Shown here: positions 22,478 through 37,539 of the stretch, piece by piece
Position numbering within the stretch: the stretch's first letter is position 1
Layout of the letters: the number at the start of each line of letters is the position of its first letter
Assembly: GCA_965153355.1 (NCBI GenBank)
Contig: OZ231126.1
Coordinates: forward strand, 101,618,001-101,682,000
DNA from: Flaccisagitta enflata
Lineage: Eukaryota; Chaetognatha; Sagittoidea; Aphragmophora
DNA: 64,000 nucleotides
Direction of reading: 5' to 3'
Notes under the pieces: generated by a model
What the model saw: the letters and a program-made list of their open reading frames with translations, nothing else
Database searches by the model: none
Told to the model about the DNA's origin: nothing
Translations under genes and position numbers: made by a program

Positions 22478-23314
22478 ATGACGCAGGCCCAGTGCAATCC
22501 CAAAAGCACTGTAAAAAGCATGAAGTCGCAGGAGTTAAAAGACATGGCGAAAAACTTCCAGACGTCAACTCCACGGCCATCACAGCAGAGGAAAAGAGTC
22601 CGCGCATCTGTTTCCGGCTCCGAAGGCGGAACAACTCCCCCTGATTGCGCCAACAGCCAAGCAGCTACTCTTCATCCTCCGCCTCCTCCTTCTGCTCCTC
22701 CTCATCCTCCTCCTCCAGCAAAGAATCTCCCGCCTCATCCGTCGCCATACCATCACTCAGTGTCATTTCCATTGGCGCTGGTTAAAGACAATGACGGTCG
22801 AGTTTCCTTCGCGATGACGCTGACGAACTTCCCTACTGTCACTCAACCCGAATCCATGGAAGACGTCAACAATGATTTCCAATCGTCCATGAACATTTTT
22901 GGACGACATAAAAAGTCAGTAGAGGAGTTGAGACTAAAGTGGTCAGACTGCGGCGAGTTGAACCTGGCGCGAGAAGAATTCCTCATTTCCGCAGAAACGT
23001 ATCTCACCGGCTATTACAAGTTGGCGAAAAAGACCTTTGCAGCGAGGTTCGCTATTGCCGTTCCTCGCGCCAACATCAATCCCAGCGCGCCCCCTCTCAT
23101 TGAGGGGTACACATTCTCTAGGCGTTACTCGACGGATCTCTTGAAACATCCGGAGATGCACCACGCCTTCAACCCAGTCGCGCCCCCTCCTCCTCCTGCT
23201 CCTCTTCTTTTTCCTCCTACGTTGAGTGCGGAGTCGAATCCAGCGACGTCGTCTGTTACCACAACACCGACGTCCACTTCCTCCAGCGCAAGAAGAGGTG
23301 GCGACAAATTCTAA
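22478..23314 (+). CDS. Unknown proline-rich ORF, possible third retrotransposon gene
   Basis: A 278-residue frame. Residues 65-90 contain several proline runs; residues 95-215 look like a folded domain (VSFPLALVKDNDGRVSFAM, LAREEFLISAETYLTGYYKLAKKTFAARF); the tail returns to Pro/Ser/Thr-rich sequence. No signal peptide or membrane segment is seen, so it does not look like an envelope protein. Composition matches the gag-like ORF at 15592, which also has PPPPPP runs. It ends just before a fragment of a dispersed repeat (23320-23378). Function unknown. Confidence 0.45.
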   Translation: MTQAQCNPKSTVKSMKSQELKDMAKNFQTSTPRPSQQRKRVRASVSGSEGGTTPPDCANSQAATLHPPPPPSAPPHPPPPAKNLPPHPSPYHHSVSFPLALVKDNDGRVSFAMTLTNFPTVTQPESMEDVNNDFQSSMNIFGRHKKSVEELRLKWSDCGELNLAREEFLISAETYLTGYYKLAKKTFAARFAIAVPRANINPSAPPLIEGYTFSRRYSTDLLKHPEMHHAFNPVAPPPPPAPLLFPPTLSAESNPATSSVTTTPTSTSSSARRGGDKF

Positions 23315-23319
23315 CTCAT

Positions 23320-23378
23320 GGCTGGATGCTCCTGCCCATTTGTCCTCAACGATATTGTGAATATGTGTCCTTGTTTTT
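23320..23378 (+). repeat. Family A hairpin-ended repeat, 3' fragment
   Basis: GGATGCTCCTGCCCATTTGT followed by CCTCAACGATATTGTGA matches the family A 3' end. It marks the junction between the retrotransposon-like sequence and the AT-rich viral-like segment. Confidence 0.65.
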
Positions 23379-23389
23379 TATTTGTGTAG

Positions 23390-23809
23390 GACAAATATTT
23401 GGGAAATTCCAAAAACTGTTTTGTGTACAAACATGAAAATCTTCAAGACCTTCAAGTGTTCAAGAATGGACAGTTGATCCCGCAAAGTTCTCAATTTTGT
23501 GACATGGATTTGGCCGATGGAAATTCTTTGTCTATTGATTTTCTCTATAAAGAGTTGATTCGTCAATTTCCAAAAGTTGTGGACAGCATTTCAAGGCAAT
23601 CATTTCAAAAAGAGTTCTGCGTTTTCTGTGTCTCTTTAGAAAGCACTCCCAAATACTTAATGCGACAAGATGATGGGTTAAATCTGAACAGCAGTGCTGC
23701 ACTGGATATCAGATTAAAATTCAAAAGTAGTCTGACCTCGAACAAGATTATTCAAATTGCATCTTTTGAAAAAAAGTTTGGTTCAATGCGATGCTTCTGG
23801 CAATATTGA
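23390..23809 (+). pseudogene. Polinton/adintovirus-type capsid-like protein fragment
   Basis: The frame is open from a stop at 23387 to 23809 and has no convincing start, so it is a C-terminal fragment. The pattern of a short VFKNGQLIP strand, an acidic loop, a hydrophobic EFCVFCVSLES strand and a final LDIRLKFKSSL...IASFEKKF strand resembles the last part of the family annotated in databases as 'uncharacterized protein F54H12.2-like', linked to Polinton/Maverick structural genes. That assignment is from memory of the family pattern and needs a profile search. The next genes (basic protein, DNA polymerase B) support it. Confidence 0.5.
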
Positions 23810-23943
23810 TGTGAGTTGAAATGTTTTTTACTGTGCTCTTGATAGTTCTGTACTGATTGATCCGCCCAAAAATTGATTATGTAAATGACCTCACATGTGA
23901 TGTGATTTATTAGCAGTTGTGACTTACTTGAGCTGAAACAATC

Positions 23944-24153
23944 ATGGGAAAGGTATGGCGGAATAAGAAAGGACAATTTGTCAAAGATGACAGTCATGTT
24001 CGTGGAGTGAGAAGGCGCAGAGGACGGAAAAAAGGGCGGAAATCACGCCGATCAAGACGCAGGAGGCGAAACGTGGCCTTATTTCGTCAACGAAGTCAAG
24101 GAGAAGAAGGCGGCGGCGCAATTCTGGGTGCGAAAGTGTTCCTAATGGATTAA
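23944..24153 (+). CDS. Small very basic protein, possible DNA-condensing core protein
   Basis: A 69-residue frame with an ATG start. After WRNKKGQFVKDDSHV comes a run dominated by Arg and Lys (RRRRGRKKGRKSRRSRRRRRN). Such arginine-rich peptides condense DNA in adenovirus-like particles, and the position between a capsid-like fragment and a DNA polymerase B fits that role, but similarity at this composition proves little. A second short basic frame (YKRRKKFRRF) follows a good splice-acceptor-like sequence near 24210. Confidence 0.45.
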   Translation: MGKVWRNKKGQFVKDDSHVRGVRRRRGRKKGRKSRRSRRRRRNVALFRQRSQGEEGGGAILGAKVFLMD

Positions 24154-24651
24154 TAATTATGGCAAAACGTCGTTTGAAATCGAAATGATTAAAGATTTTG
24201 CATTTTCAGGAAAGCGATTGGAGAGAATTTTATGTACAAAAGACGTAAAAAGTTTAGAAGATTCGAAGGCTATATGTAAATGAGGACTGGATTATTCTCA
24301 AAGTTTATTTGTGGTGACCTAAATGTACTGTATTTGACTGGAATTTAAGTTTTACTGAAGTGAATATACAGTGGTACCCTGAAATGGTTTTAGAATGGAC
24401 CGCCTTGCTACAATAATTTTGTTTTGACTACATTTACATGCATTGAAATATAAGAAATGAATTTTGTAATAAATGATAAATATTGCTAATTTGACAGAAT
24501 TGAACTGGTTGCTCTCGAGATTTGTGTTGATGTTTAAACTGATTCGCGCCGATAGTGCGCAATGACCAATGCTAGTCCGCGTTGGTAGATGACCTGTTTC
24601 ATTCGCACCTCCCTTTCCTCCATAGAGACAAGATGTTGAGATTCTCTCCTT

Positions 24652-24798
24652 CAAGACTCCGTTGAGATTCCGTCGAGATTCCGTCGAGATTCTGTCGAGA
24701 TTCCGTCGAGATTCCGTCGAGATTCCGTCGAGATTCCCTTGAGATTCCGTCGAGATTCCGTCGAGATTCCCTCGAGATTCCGTCGAGATTCCGTTGAG
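24652..24798. repeat. 12-bp minisatellite
   Basis: About 12 copies of CGTCGAGATTCC with a few substitutions (CTCGAG, CTTGAG, GTTGAG). Confidence 0.9.
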
Positions 24799-24892
24799 AT
24801 TTTCTCCTTCGAGCCTCCCTTTACTCCATTGAGAGAGGACGTTGAGACAAAACCTTCCTATCTTTCGAGTTTCAAGATTTTAATGACTGTTA

Positions 24893-25249
24893 ATGAATGT
24901 TAATGAACGACAAAAAAGAACGTTTAAGCTGAAAAAAAAAACACAATTGAAAGAAAGCAAAATGAATGGACTAAGCTACGCCGAAATTAATTCTGCAGTT
25001 GTCCGTGACTTAAACAGCTCGGCATCAGTTAATGATTACTCTGATGATTTAAAAAGGATTGTTGAAGCGAATTGGACAACTGTAAGGACTCAGATCACAA
25101 CGAATTCAAATATGATCTGTAGCGAATTTAATTTTAGATTCGCTTCTAATCGTGGCCCTCATCAAAATGTGATAAACTTTTGGCCTTCTCCTCTTTCTGT
25201 GTCAAACTACTTGAGTTTACACGTGGTGTACTATATCATTACTTCGTAA
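24893..25249 (+). pseudogene. N-terminal segment of the type-B DNA polymerase
   Basis: A 118-residue frame with a likely start at the ATG at 24962 (MNGLSYAEINSAVVRDL). It overlaps the long next frame by about 70 bp, and coding character passes from one to the other near 25230, which implies one frameshift. The sequence after it is AT-rich like the rest of the polymerase. No enzyme motif lies in this part. Confidence 0.45.
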
Positions 25250-26955
25250 GAAGGAGGAGAAGTTTCAGAGTGAATTTTTCGCCAAATCTCGCTCTTATTT
25301 CAAACCATACCGGCCAAAACAGCTTCATTTGGGCATCGAGAAGCAACCACGGTGTCCTTGACACTTCTTATTTTTGTCATTCTGTACAGACATTCAATCA
25401 TTTCATCGATGTGATACTAAGAAACCAAGATCTGCATGCGGTAATGCTGGCAAGTTTGAGTACATTGTCCCAAAAATACTCTGATGGTTTTGTTGCGCCC
25501 TTGTCCTTGACGTTCCATATAACGTCCGTCCCTTCCAAGATATTCGGCATAAACAAGCAACCCTTAAGCCAGGATAAATGTGGCAGTGGAGCTTTGGGCA
25601 TTAACAAATGTGTATGGCTTGCCTTGAGTAGCAGTATTTTTATCGAGAAATGTGGTACGACAAAAAAGAGGAAAAGTCAACAAAAAAAATTTGTGAATAC
25701 ACGGAGAGCTAAAAAATTGGAAAACAGTTTTCTGATGTGGCTTAAAAAAAGAGGGATTGAAAACGAAATTCTGTCTGAAAGAATTGGTCACCTTGGATTA
25801 CCTGAAAGGTATTTAGCAGAGTTGGAAAAATTTCTGGATCATTCAATAATTCTCGTGAATGAAAAAACCGTGAATTTAAAAAAAATTGTCAATCAAAGAA
25901 TGACAACAACTTCAAAATGTATGAAATATTTTTCTAACAAAACTGTGTCGGACAATGACTATGAAAATTTCATCTATTTGTTAACAAAAAATGAAAATCA
26001 TGTACAACTGATGCTGGACATACAACAATATTCAAAAAAATTTGTGTGTGCTAATTGCAGTCGGTGTTTTAGCACTAATCAGCGGTTGGAGTATCATCTG
26101 AAGGCAAAAGTTTGTGAAAAAAAACGATTTGTAGCTGAACAAATAGTGAAATTCCCTTCTGCATCAAAAAAGTGCCTCTCAGAAATACCTGAGTGTAAAG
26201 ATATTAGCATATGCAAAGACATGAAATATGCTCATTGTTTGATCAATGGTAGTGAAGTGGGGACATTATCACTCGACATGCACATTGATTTAAAAACTAA
26301 CGACAAAATTGTCGTGTCAAAGACATTTGTAAATGTGAAGGAATGTGCCTCATACATTTTCAAATTTTCTGCCAAATGTGCAGTACATGTCTTGGGAGAA
26401 CGAATGGCATTGCATTTCAACTCGCTCATGAATCTAGAAACATTGATGAAAGATTATCAAAATTGTGAAAAAGAAGAGATTGACATGAGTAAAATGAAAA
26501 GACTGGATATGGTCAAAAATGATATTGTCCAATATTTGAGCAAGTACAACGTATACTTGTCAGTTGGTCTTGAAGATCCTAAGATGGTGAATGTATTTAT
26601 GTATGAATTGCTGTCAAAAGTCAGTGAAGGACGCGAGTGTGAAGACATAAGTGTAAAATTTGACAGGCATTTGCTACAGTTTATAAGTATAGATAAATTC
26701 CCTGTGAATTTTATCTTGCTGAACAATTTTGGAGCCGTATTTCATGAGAAAAGAGCAAGTGTTCAAATGGTCTCAGAATTCAAGAATGCAGTGAAGTTGT
26801 TTCATGCCGAGTTTGATATAAACATTGTTGGTTATCAAAATATAACCAAAATTGGCAAGGCCATGTTAGCTTCTTGTCTCGATGAAGGCTTGAGAAACGT
26901 ATTCAATTTTTGTCTCATATGGCGTACTGAATGCTCAAAGAGGCTTTGTCCATAG
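25180..26955 (+). pseudogene. Type-B DNA polymerase, N-terminal half with C2H2-type zinc finger
   Basis: A long intron-less frame. Coding becomes convincing from about 25230. Residues near 285-315 carry CANCSRCFSTNQRLEYHLKAKVC, a zinc-finger-like unit of the kind found in the N-terminal region of Polinton-like polymerases. The expected 3'-5' exonuclease motifs are not obvious. The frame stops at 26955, but the protein continues in another frame just before (VLNAQRGFVHRESK), so a frameshift near 26920 breaks the gene in front of the palm domain. This is an old copy of a viral-type gene and cannot be translated as one protein. Confidence 0.65.
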
Positions 26956-26965
26956 AGAGAGTAAA

Positions 26966-28771
26966 ATGAAGTCGGCATTAAGTATAGACTTTGAGAAATT
27001 CTATGCTCGTCTTCTAATGAATAGCAATCAAAAATGGATGTATATTGGCATTAGTCAGCAGTATGTGAGGCAGGGTCAAAGTTTCGTCGCTAAGAGGTCT
27101 AAAAAAAGATTTAGTTTTGCCAACATGATCCTTAATCTCATCGAATTTTGCTGTGATGCTTCATTTTCTATTTCCCATTTGAATGGACGGGAGAGGACGA
27201 GGTACGGACTGCTGTTTGATGGTGTAATGAACATTCAAGGACAGGAGACATATTTTGAGATGAACGAATGCATATTTCACTCATGTGGAGCTCATTGTCA
27301 TGAAAGTGAAGGGAATATGAGCCCAGGACACAAGCTAACATGTGATGTGTGCAAAACAGATGAAATGGCGTCCAGCGGCCCCGCCCATTTGAGGTTCTTA
27401 AAACCTAGGTTGTGGAAAATGAAAACAAATGAACAAAGGGATTCAGTTCATGCAATTAAGAAAAATGTAACTTATGATGAAGATCGTCAAAAAACTGAAG
27501 AGAAGGAAAAAATTATGTTTGAACGAAGCGGAAAAAAGGTGATAAGCATTACTGAATGTCAAATACTGTATTTTTGGCATAAAAATGTATGGGCATTCAT
27601 GCAAAGTTTGGATCTGCCCTGTAGAATAGAATGTGGAGATATTCAGATGTGCACATTTTTGGAGCAGTTGACTATGCAGTCTTTTCCATTGCTGAGTTAT
27701 GGACGGCTAAATCATGGAAAAATAGTAACTGCAATAAAAAATGGTGATCTCAATGGATTTATTAAGTGCACTACAGTAGCAGGGCCGATCACAAGACGGA
27801 ACTTAGGTCCCCTTAAACCATTCTTCTATAAAGAAAATGGTGTGTCAAAATCCAGTCACGATGTACACAAAGAACTGTTAAACAATGAGCTCACATGTGA
27901 TTTCTCTATTGAGGAGATATTTTCAATCACTGAATACAAATTGGCAGACAAAAATCCATTTAATGATTTGCAAAAACCTGTGTTTAACTCTTTCAAGAAG
28001 CACAAAGAATCAAAGGGCTTCATTCAAGCACTGAAAGGGAGTCTAAATTGTGCCATTGGCTCTTTGGGAGTAAATCCTAATCGTTATAAAAACAGCTATC
28101 TAATGAATGAAGCTGATATAAAAAATGTGGACAGTCTTCATAAACTATCTCATGGAACGCAAGTGGATAAAGACAAAAGACTTTTTCATTTTGCCAGTTC
28201 AGGAAGAATTTGCAATTTGAAACATTTGCACATGGCTATAATCTCAAATGGCATTGCTCTATTTTGCTCATTCATGCTACAATTTTGCTCATATTTTTCC
28301 GGGGAAGGCTATTGTTTTAATACTGATGGATGTTTGGTTTTCTTAGAGCAATGTTTTCCACCAGAATTACTGGCATGTTCAAATCTAACTAGTGTTATAC
28401 TGGATATGCATCTAAAAATTCGATTAGATCTAACTGAAGCAATGAAGTACTTGCATTGGAAAAAAAGCTTTTTTGTAGCATTGGGGGTGTGCCAAAATCA
28501 TGAAAAACAATATTTACAATCTTTAGTTGAATGCAAACCTTTTAATCAAGAACTGTGTTGTAAGAATTTCATAAATAGTGATATGGCACACCCTATTAAA
28601 CTGGAATTTCTCGGTGATGTAGCTGTTGTTCTTAGTGTCAACAAGGCATCGGTGTATAATTCAGTGACACAAGAATATCTAATTAAATCCAGTGGTAGCA
28701 TGGACCCTTATTTAAGTAATATTCATATGATGAATTTTACAGAACTGCATCAAAAGATTTTTGAATGTTAA
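26966..28771 (+). pseudogene. Type-B DNA polymerase, palm and C-terminal half
   Basis: A 601-residue frame. Motif A is SIDFEKFYARLL with the catalytic aspartate in place. Motif B is the KGSLNCAIGSLGVNP region (residues about 352-366), compared with the usual KxxxNSxYG. Motif C is FNTDGCLVF, where the family normally has YxDTDS: the first aspartate is an asparagine and the serine a glycine. About 300 residues separate motifs A and B, a large insertion typical of protein-primed polymerases; it has CX2C and H pairs (CGAHCHES, CDVCKTD). The best fit is a protein-primed polymerase of Polinton, adenovirus or bidnavirus type. It is either a diverged lineage or a decaying copy. Confidence 0.7.
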
Positions 28772-29329
28772 TTTATTTTAATTGTTATTTATTTTAATTT
28801 ATTTCAGATGGCATCAGAAAAGGATAACGAGATTAAAAAGAAAAAAAAAACATTTTAGTGGATACAGTGCGACGCAGAGTAACAGATATTTAATGAAAAT
28901 AACGATACGGTGAATAACGATGCGCAGTAGGCCGCTAAGACAATGAAAAAAAAAGACCAAGTAGGCCTATAGGTGCGTCATGTGAATCATCAAATGTATG
29001 CGTTACTAATTGATCGACAAAACAATTTACCAACCGACCGACGGACACAGCCATTTAACAAAGGTGTTTCATCGCACCAAAAACGCATTTATGATGAACA
29101 ATAGATTGCTTTACTGTGATAAATCTTGAATTAGTTCCTGAGAGGGGTCCACTGCTGGCGGACGATCAAAAAGATGAAAGTGGACCATCCAGAGCTGTAC
29201 GAGATTCGCTGGCGTTATGATTTCCGGCGCGGGTTCGATCCAACTATATAATGTGAAGGGGGGGGGGGGGGTGCAAGGGGAAAGAAAGATGGTAGAAGGG
29301 ATGGAAAGACATATAGTTAGAAAAAAAAA
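28772..29329. other. Interval between polymerase remnant and next repeat
   Basis: After the polymerase stop there is an acceptor-like TTATTTCAG and a short ATG frame of 16 codons rich in lysine. About 28965-29050 holds a diverged hairpin-family fragment (ACCAACCGACCGACGGACAC). A run of 14 G is at about 29260. The last exon of the minus-strand helicase gene may also lie here. Confidence 0.4.
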
Positions 29330-29511
29330 AGGCCGGATACAGTGCTATCTCAGTCGCATGCGGGTGGGCAGGGGTTGTGTTTGAGGTCATTTAATCAATT
29401 GGGTAGGAGCATTGGATGGACGGATGGAAGGATGGGACAACGGACAGATGGACCAACGGATGGACAGATCAACGGACCAACATAGTGGGGTGTAGAGTTG
29501 CGTGTCCATGA
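29330..29511 (-). repeat. Hairpin-ended dispersed repeat, family B
   Basis: Minus orientation: AAGGCCGGATACAGTGC and CAGTCGCATGCGGGTGGGCAG at the low end, a CCAACGGAC tract, and GTGGGGTGTAGAGTTGCGTG at the high end. It lies just beyond the last assigned helicase exon. Confidence 0.75.
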
Positions 29512-29536
29512 AAAAAAAAATGTGATAAATAATAAC

Positions 29537-34059
<4,523 letters not shown>

Positions 34060-34359
34060 TTCGAAGTTGAAGAATGTTTTTCTTTTTTTCAAAAGAGTTT
34101 TTTATATTTTCCAAGTATTGAATTTATTTCCCTGAAACCTGTGTGTTAAATGATGTATGGAAAAGGAGAATATCATAACAAATATCAAGAATTAGTATTC
34201 ATGATATTTGCCATCAAAATGGAAACATTTTTTTTTTCTGAAAAATCAGTTTCAATGCAATTTACAAATGATATGTACAAAAACGCGTAAGTCGGACCGG
34301 GTAGGTAATCAGTCTTTCTTTTCTTTTGTGGCGCCATCAGCTTCGTTCATGAGAGAAAT

Positions 34360-34363
<4 letters not shown>

Positions 34364-34450
<87 letters not shown>
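34364..34450. repeat. (GA)n between the helicase and zinc-finger genes
   Basis: About 43 GA units directly downstream of the zinc-finger gene's last stop. Confidence 0.95.
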
Positions 34451-34454
<4 letters not shown>

Positions 34455-34484
34455 GGTGAAAATGGAAGAGGTAGACATAACAAA

Positions 34485-36164
34485 TTAAGATAATGCATGA
34501 AAATGCATGACGGCAAACAAAATCAATTCACGGTTTTCCAATTCGTATGGAAGGAAACGATTGTAGAAGGCCATGTTGGGGGACAAAACCTTGTGATCCG
34601 TTGCAATATGCTTAACCCATTCCCCGCATTCAGAAAACATTTTTTTGCAACGATTGCATCCGATAGTGCAGTGAAATAGCTCGTAAGAGCTATCCAATAA
34701 ATGGTCAAAAAAATCCGAGTATGGAAAAAGCTTGCGACAGTGTTGACACACAATTTCATGATTAAACATCTCAAAGTGGCACAGTATGTTGTCATTGAGC
34801 AATTTTGACCAAGAAAAACTTTCGAAGCAACTATAACAGGTAAGGGTTTGCGCTATTTTCTGAAAATTGAGTCTAACAAAACTACATTCACTTGTGGTTA
34901 TGTGCAAGGCAGGCGTGATCCCGAGGTGGTTGCGAGATGTTTTTGACGGGAACAATTTAAAACACAGATGACAACATCTGTGTTTTAACTTTCCCGGCAA
35001 TTTGTTTTGGGACTTACTTGGGAGCTTTTTTGGCCCTTTCTTCACTTCGGGGATTTTGTTGATGCGCGATTCTGTTGGTCTAAATTGGTGCGTAGTATGT
35101 TGAAGTATTGATGACTGTTTTGCTGGTGTCGGTCCCATTGGAATTCGGTTTTCTTTTCCACTGAGTGGGTCCTGCAGTTTGTGGCTGGGAGGGAGAATAC
35201 CTTGTGCTGGTAGAACTTTTCCACTGAGTGGGTCCTGCAGTTTGTGGCTGGCAGGGAGAATTCCTTGTGGTGGTAGAGCGCCTGGGGGTGGGAGTGGCCT
35301 CTTTTGTCCGGCGAGGGGAGGCAAATTGGATTTCTTTGGCGCATCGCTAACGATTGATACCGTTTTGTTGCTGGTGTCTTTGAGGACCATAACTGGGACG
35401 ACGGTTACATCAGGATCCTCGCTCAAAGCCCCTACTTCATTGCTAAAATCTGGTTTGATTATAACCTTATGTTTTAAAGAAGAAGTCTGACCTTTGCTTT
35501 CTTTGTTAGGGGCAACGGCATGTATGGCCACCCATTACTTCGATTTTTTCTCCGGCTGGACTATCTGCTTACTTGTGATGGGGAAGCCTAACTTGGAGGT
35601 ACTTGGAATTGCTTTGGCACCTTCAGCTAAAGGAGAGATTTTTTTGGTTGCCTCCTTAACTTGCTTCTTGGAATCCTGTTTCCCTGTTTCAACGCCTGAC
35701 TCTTTCTTTCTCCCTATCTCTCTCTCACTCTCTCTAGCTTTTTCATTAATTCTCTCTCTCTCTGCCTCATTGAACTGGAGTGATGTTGAAGTAGTGGGAG
35801 GGGTCAACGCCAGTCCAGGAGAGGGTTGATCAACGGAAGCCATGGGGGTTTTTGGGATAAGGAAACCCTGTGTGACCCCTTCCAACACTTGAGAAGTATC
35901 TTGTAACTCACCTATGTACGCGGTCACCGTCCCTTCTGGGTACAGGTCTCTACCTGGGGTAATTGGCCTCTCTTCTTCCTCGCTTTCCTCATTGGCGTTT
36001 AACAATTGTACTGAATTGTTGACGGTCATTCCAGACCTAAGTTGTTCCAAAATGGAGTTCGCATGAACAACCTGCTCTTCTCTCTCATACTTCCCCACGG
36101 CCTCTAGGTCCACATTCAATTGGCTGAATTCTTCTTCTCGATCCATCATTTCAGAAGCGATACC
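34485..36164 (-). pseudogene. Zinc-finger 3' part of the coiled-coil gene, cut off by a MITE and a stop
   Basis: Continues the reading frame of 39129-36480 after a 307-bp MITE. Residues after the insertion are Glu/Ser-rich, then a TAA at 35537-35535 interrupts the frame; the same frame goes on without a shift to 34485. The last 160 residues contain four CX2C pairs (CHLC, CYSC, CQHC, CNRC), each followed by histidines; the last one, CNRCKKMFSECGEWVKHIATDH, is a regular C2H2 finger. A tandem duplication of about 20 residues (KLQDPLSGK, GILPPSHKL) sits in the middle. The domain suggests nucleic-acid or protein binding. With two lesions this half is probably not translated in this allele, unless the MITE is spliced out and the stop is read through or is a sequence error. 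Confidence 0.6.
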
Positions 36165-36172
36165 CTCAACGG

Positions 36173-36479
36173 TAGGGTGGTCACGAAATAGGGTCAAATT
36201 TCAAAAAATGATATACTCTAGTTTTTTCCATAAATGCACCAAAAAAGAAGGTTTTCCATAAGTAGAGGTCTGAATTTGAAGATTAAACCATGGCGGCAAA
36301 ACTATAGGCTTCCTATGGCAAAAAAAAAAATCCCCATAGCAACCATATAGTTTTGCCGACAAGGTTTCTTGTTTGATTTCACACCCCAGCTTGTGAGAAA
36401 TCCTTCTTTTATTGGACATTTGTGCAAAGGGCTCAAGTATATCAATGTATGAAATTTGACCCAATTCCGGACCACCCTA
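36173..36479. mobile_element. hAT-like MITE, 307 bp, with 8-bp target duplication
   Basis: Both ends read TAGGGTGGTC inward, followed on each side by a related GGGTCAAATTTCA, giving imperfect terminal inverted repeats of about 45 bp. The 8-bp sequence CTCAACGG is duplicated perfectly on both sides (36165-36172 and 36480-36487). The 8-bp duplication and the TAGGG end fit the hAT superfamily. It has no coding capacity. It is inserted in an exon, and its first three bases supply a TAG stop. Confidence 0.9.
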
Positions 36480-37461
36480 CTCAACGGCTGAGGTAATTTC
36501 ATTTTCCACTGCATTTGCCAATGATTGAGAACCTTCCCCAATCTGAGTGTCAGGGATTACTTCAGCCTCATTGTGTTTGTCGGCACCACCATCTTGATTT
36601 TCTGTAGGTTGAGATTGTAACACGCCACCATCGTCATCTTGTGTAGGTTGGGATTGTGACACGCCACCATCTTGATCTTCTGTCGGTTGAGATTGTGACG
36701 GAGATGGCGTTCGGGAATCCACTTCCACGTCACTTTCATTGTCGGAGAAGCCACCCGCATCGGTTTCGTCGGAATCATTACCATCCTCTTGAGGTTCCAC
36801 CTTAACTGCCTTGGGTGGGGACATCGCCAATTTCTCCACGCTCGCGACGGCCCTTTCAGTGATAGCATTGAGTTCTGTAGGCATAAACAAATTACATGGG
36901 GTTACAGCATTGTTGAGGTCAATGGATAGGTGCAATTAACCCCTTTCATAATCTTACATTGAAACATACATAAAAACTGATATAAATAGGGATGTGGAAG
37001 CGATTGACCGCTTCCAATTTAGAGGATGGGATAGCTACTAGAATTATAACTGTAAAATGGAAGCGGAAGCGTAAGTGATGGAAGCGGCAATAAAATCAAT
37101 CGCTTATATAGATGTACAGTAACGCCTTTCAACAATAAATTTATATAATCTATGCAACCATTCATTTAAACATACCATCGTCCGGCTCTCTAACACTCTT
37201 TCTGATTTCCTCAATGACATCGTCGACGACCTCTTCCGCATCCGCTTCGAACAACGACTTCAGGGCAGACCCCAACCGCGTTATCGCTGTCGAGACGATC
37301 TTTATTTCTTCTGTGTTTTCTTCCACCTTCAAAGCCACCGCGTTGAAATTTCTCGCATCCTGTGGGTGTAAAGGGGTTGTATTTTGTATTAGAAGTGAGT
37401 GAGAGAGACAAAGACAAAAACAAAAAAAGAGAGAGAGAGAGAGAAACAAAAACAGAGACAG

Positions 37462-37539
<78 letters not shown>

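Larger units (their letters stand above)
14440..23314 (+). mobile_element. BEL/Pao-type LTR retrotransposon, degenerate
   Basis: Gag, zinc knuckles, protease, reverse transcriptase, RNase H and integrase segments follow one another on the plus strand in BEL/Pao order between about 15.6 and 21.8 kb. Many stops and frameshifts separate them, so this copy is inactive. Codon use is GC-rich compared with the AT-rich sequence on either side. Two further ORFs downstream of integrase have the same composition and are provisionally included. No pair of LTRs was found, so both outer boundaries are uncertain. Confidence 0.8.
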
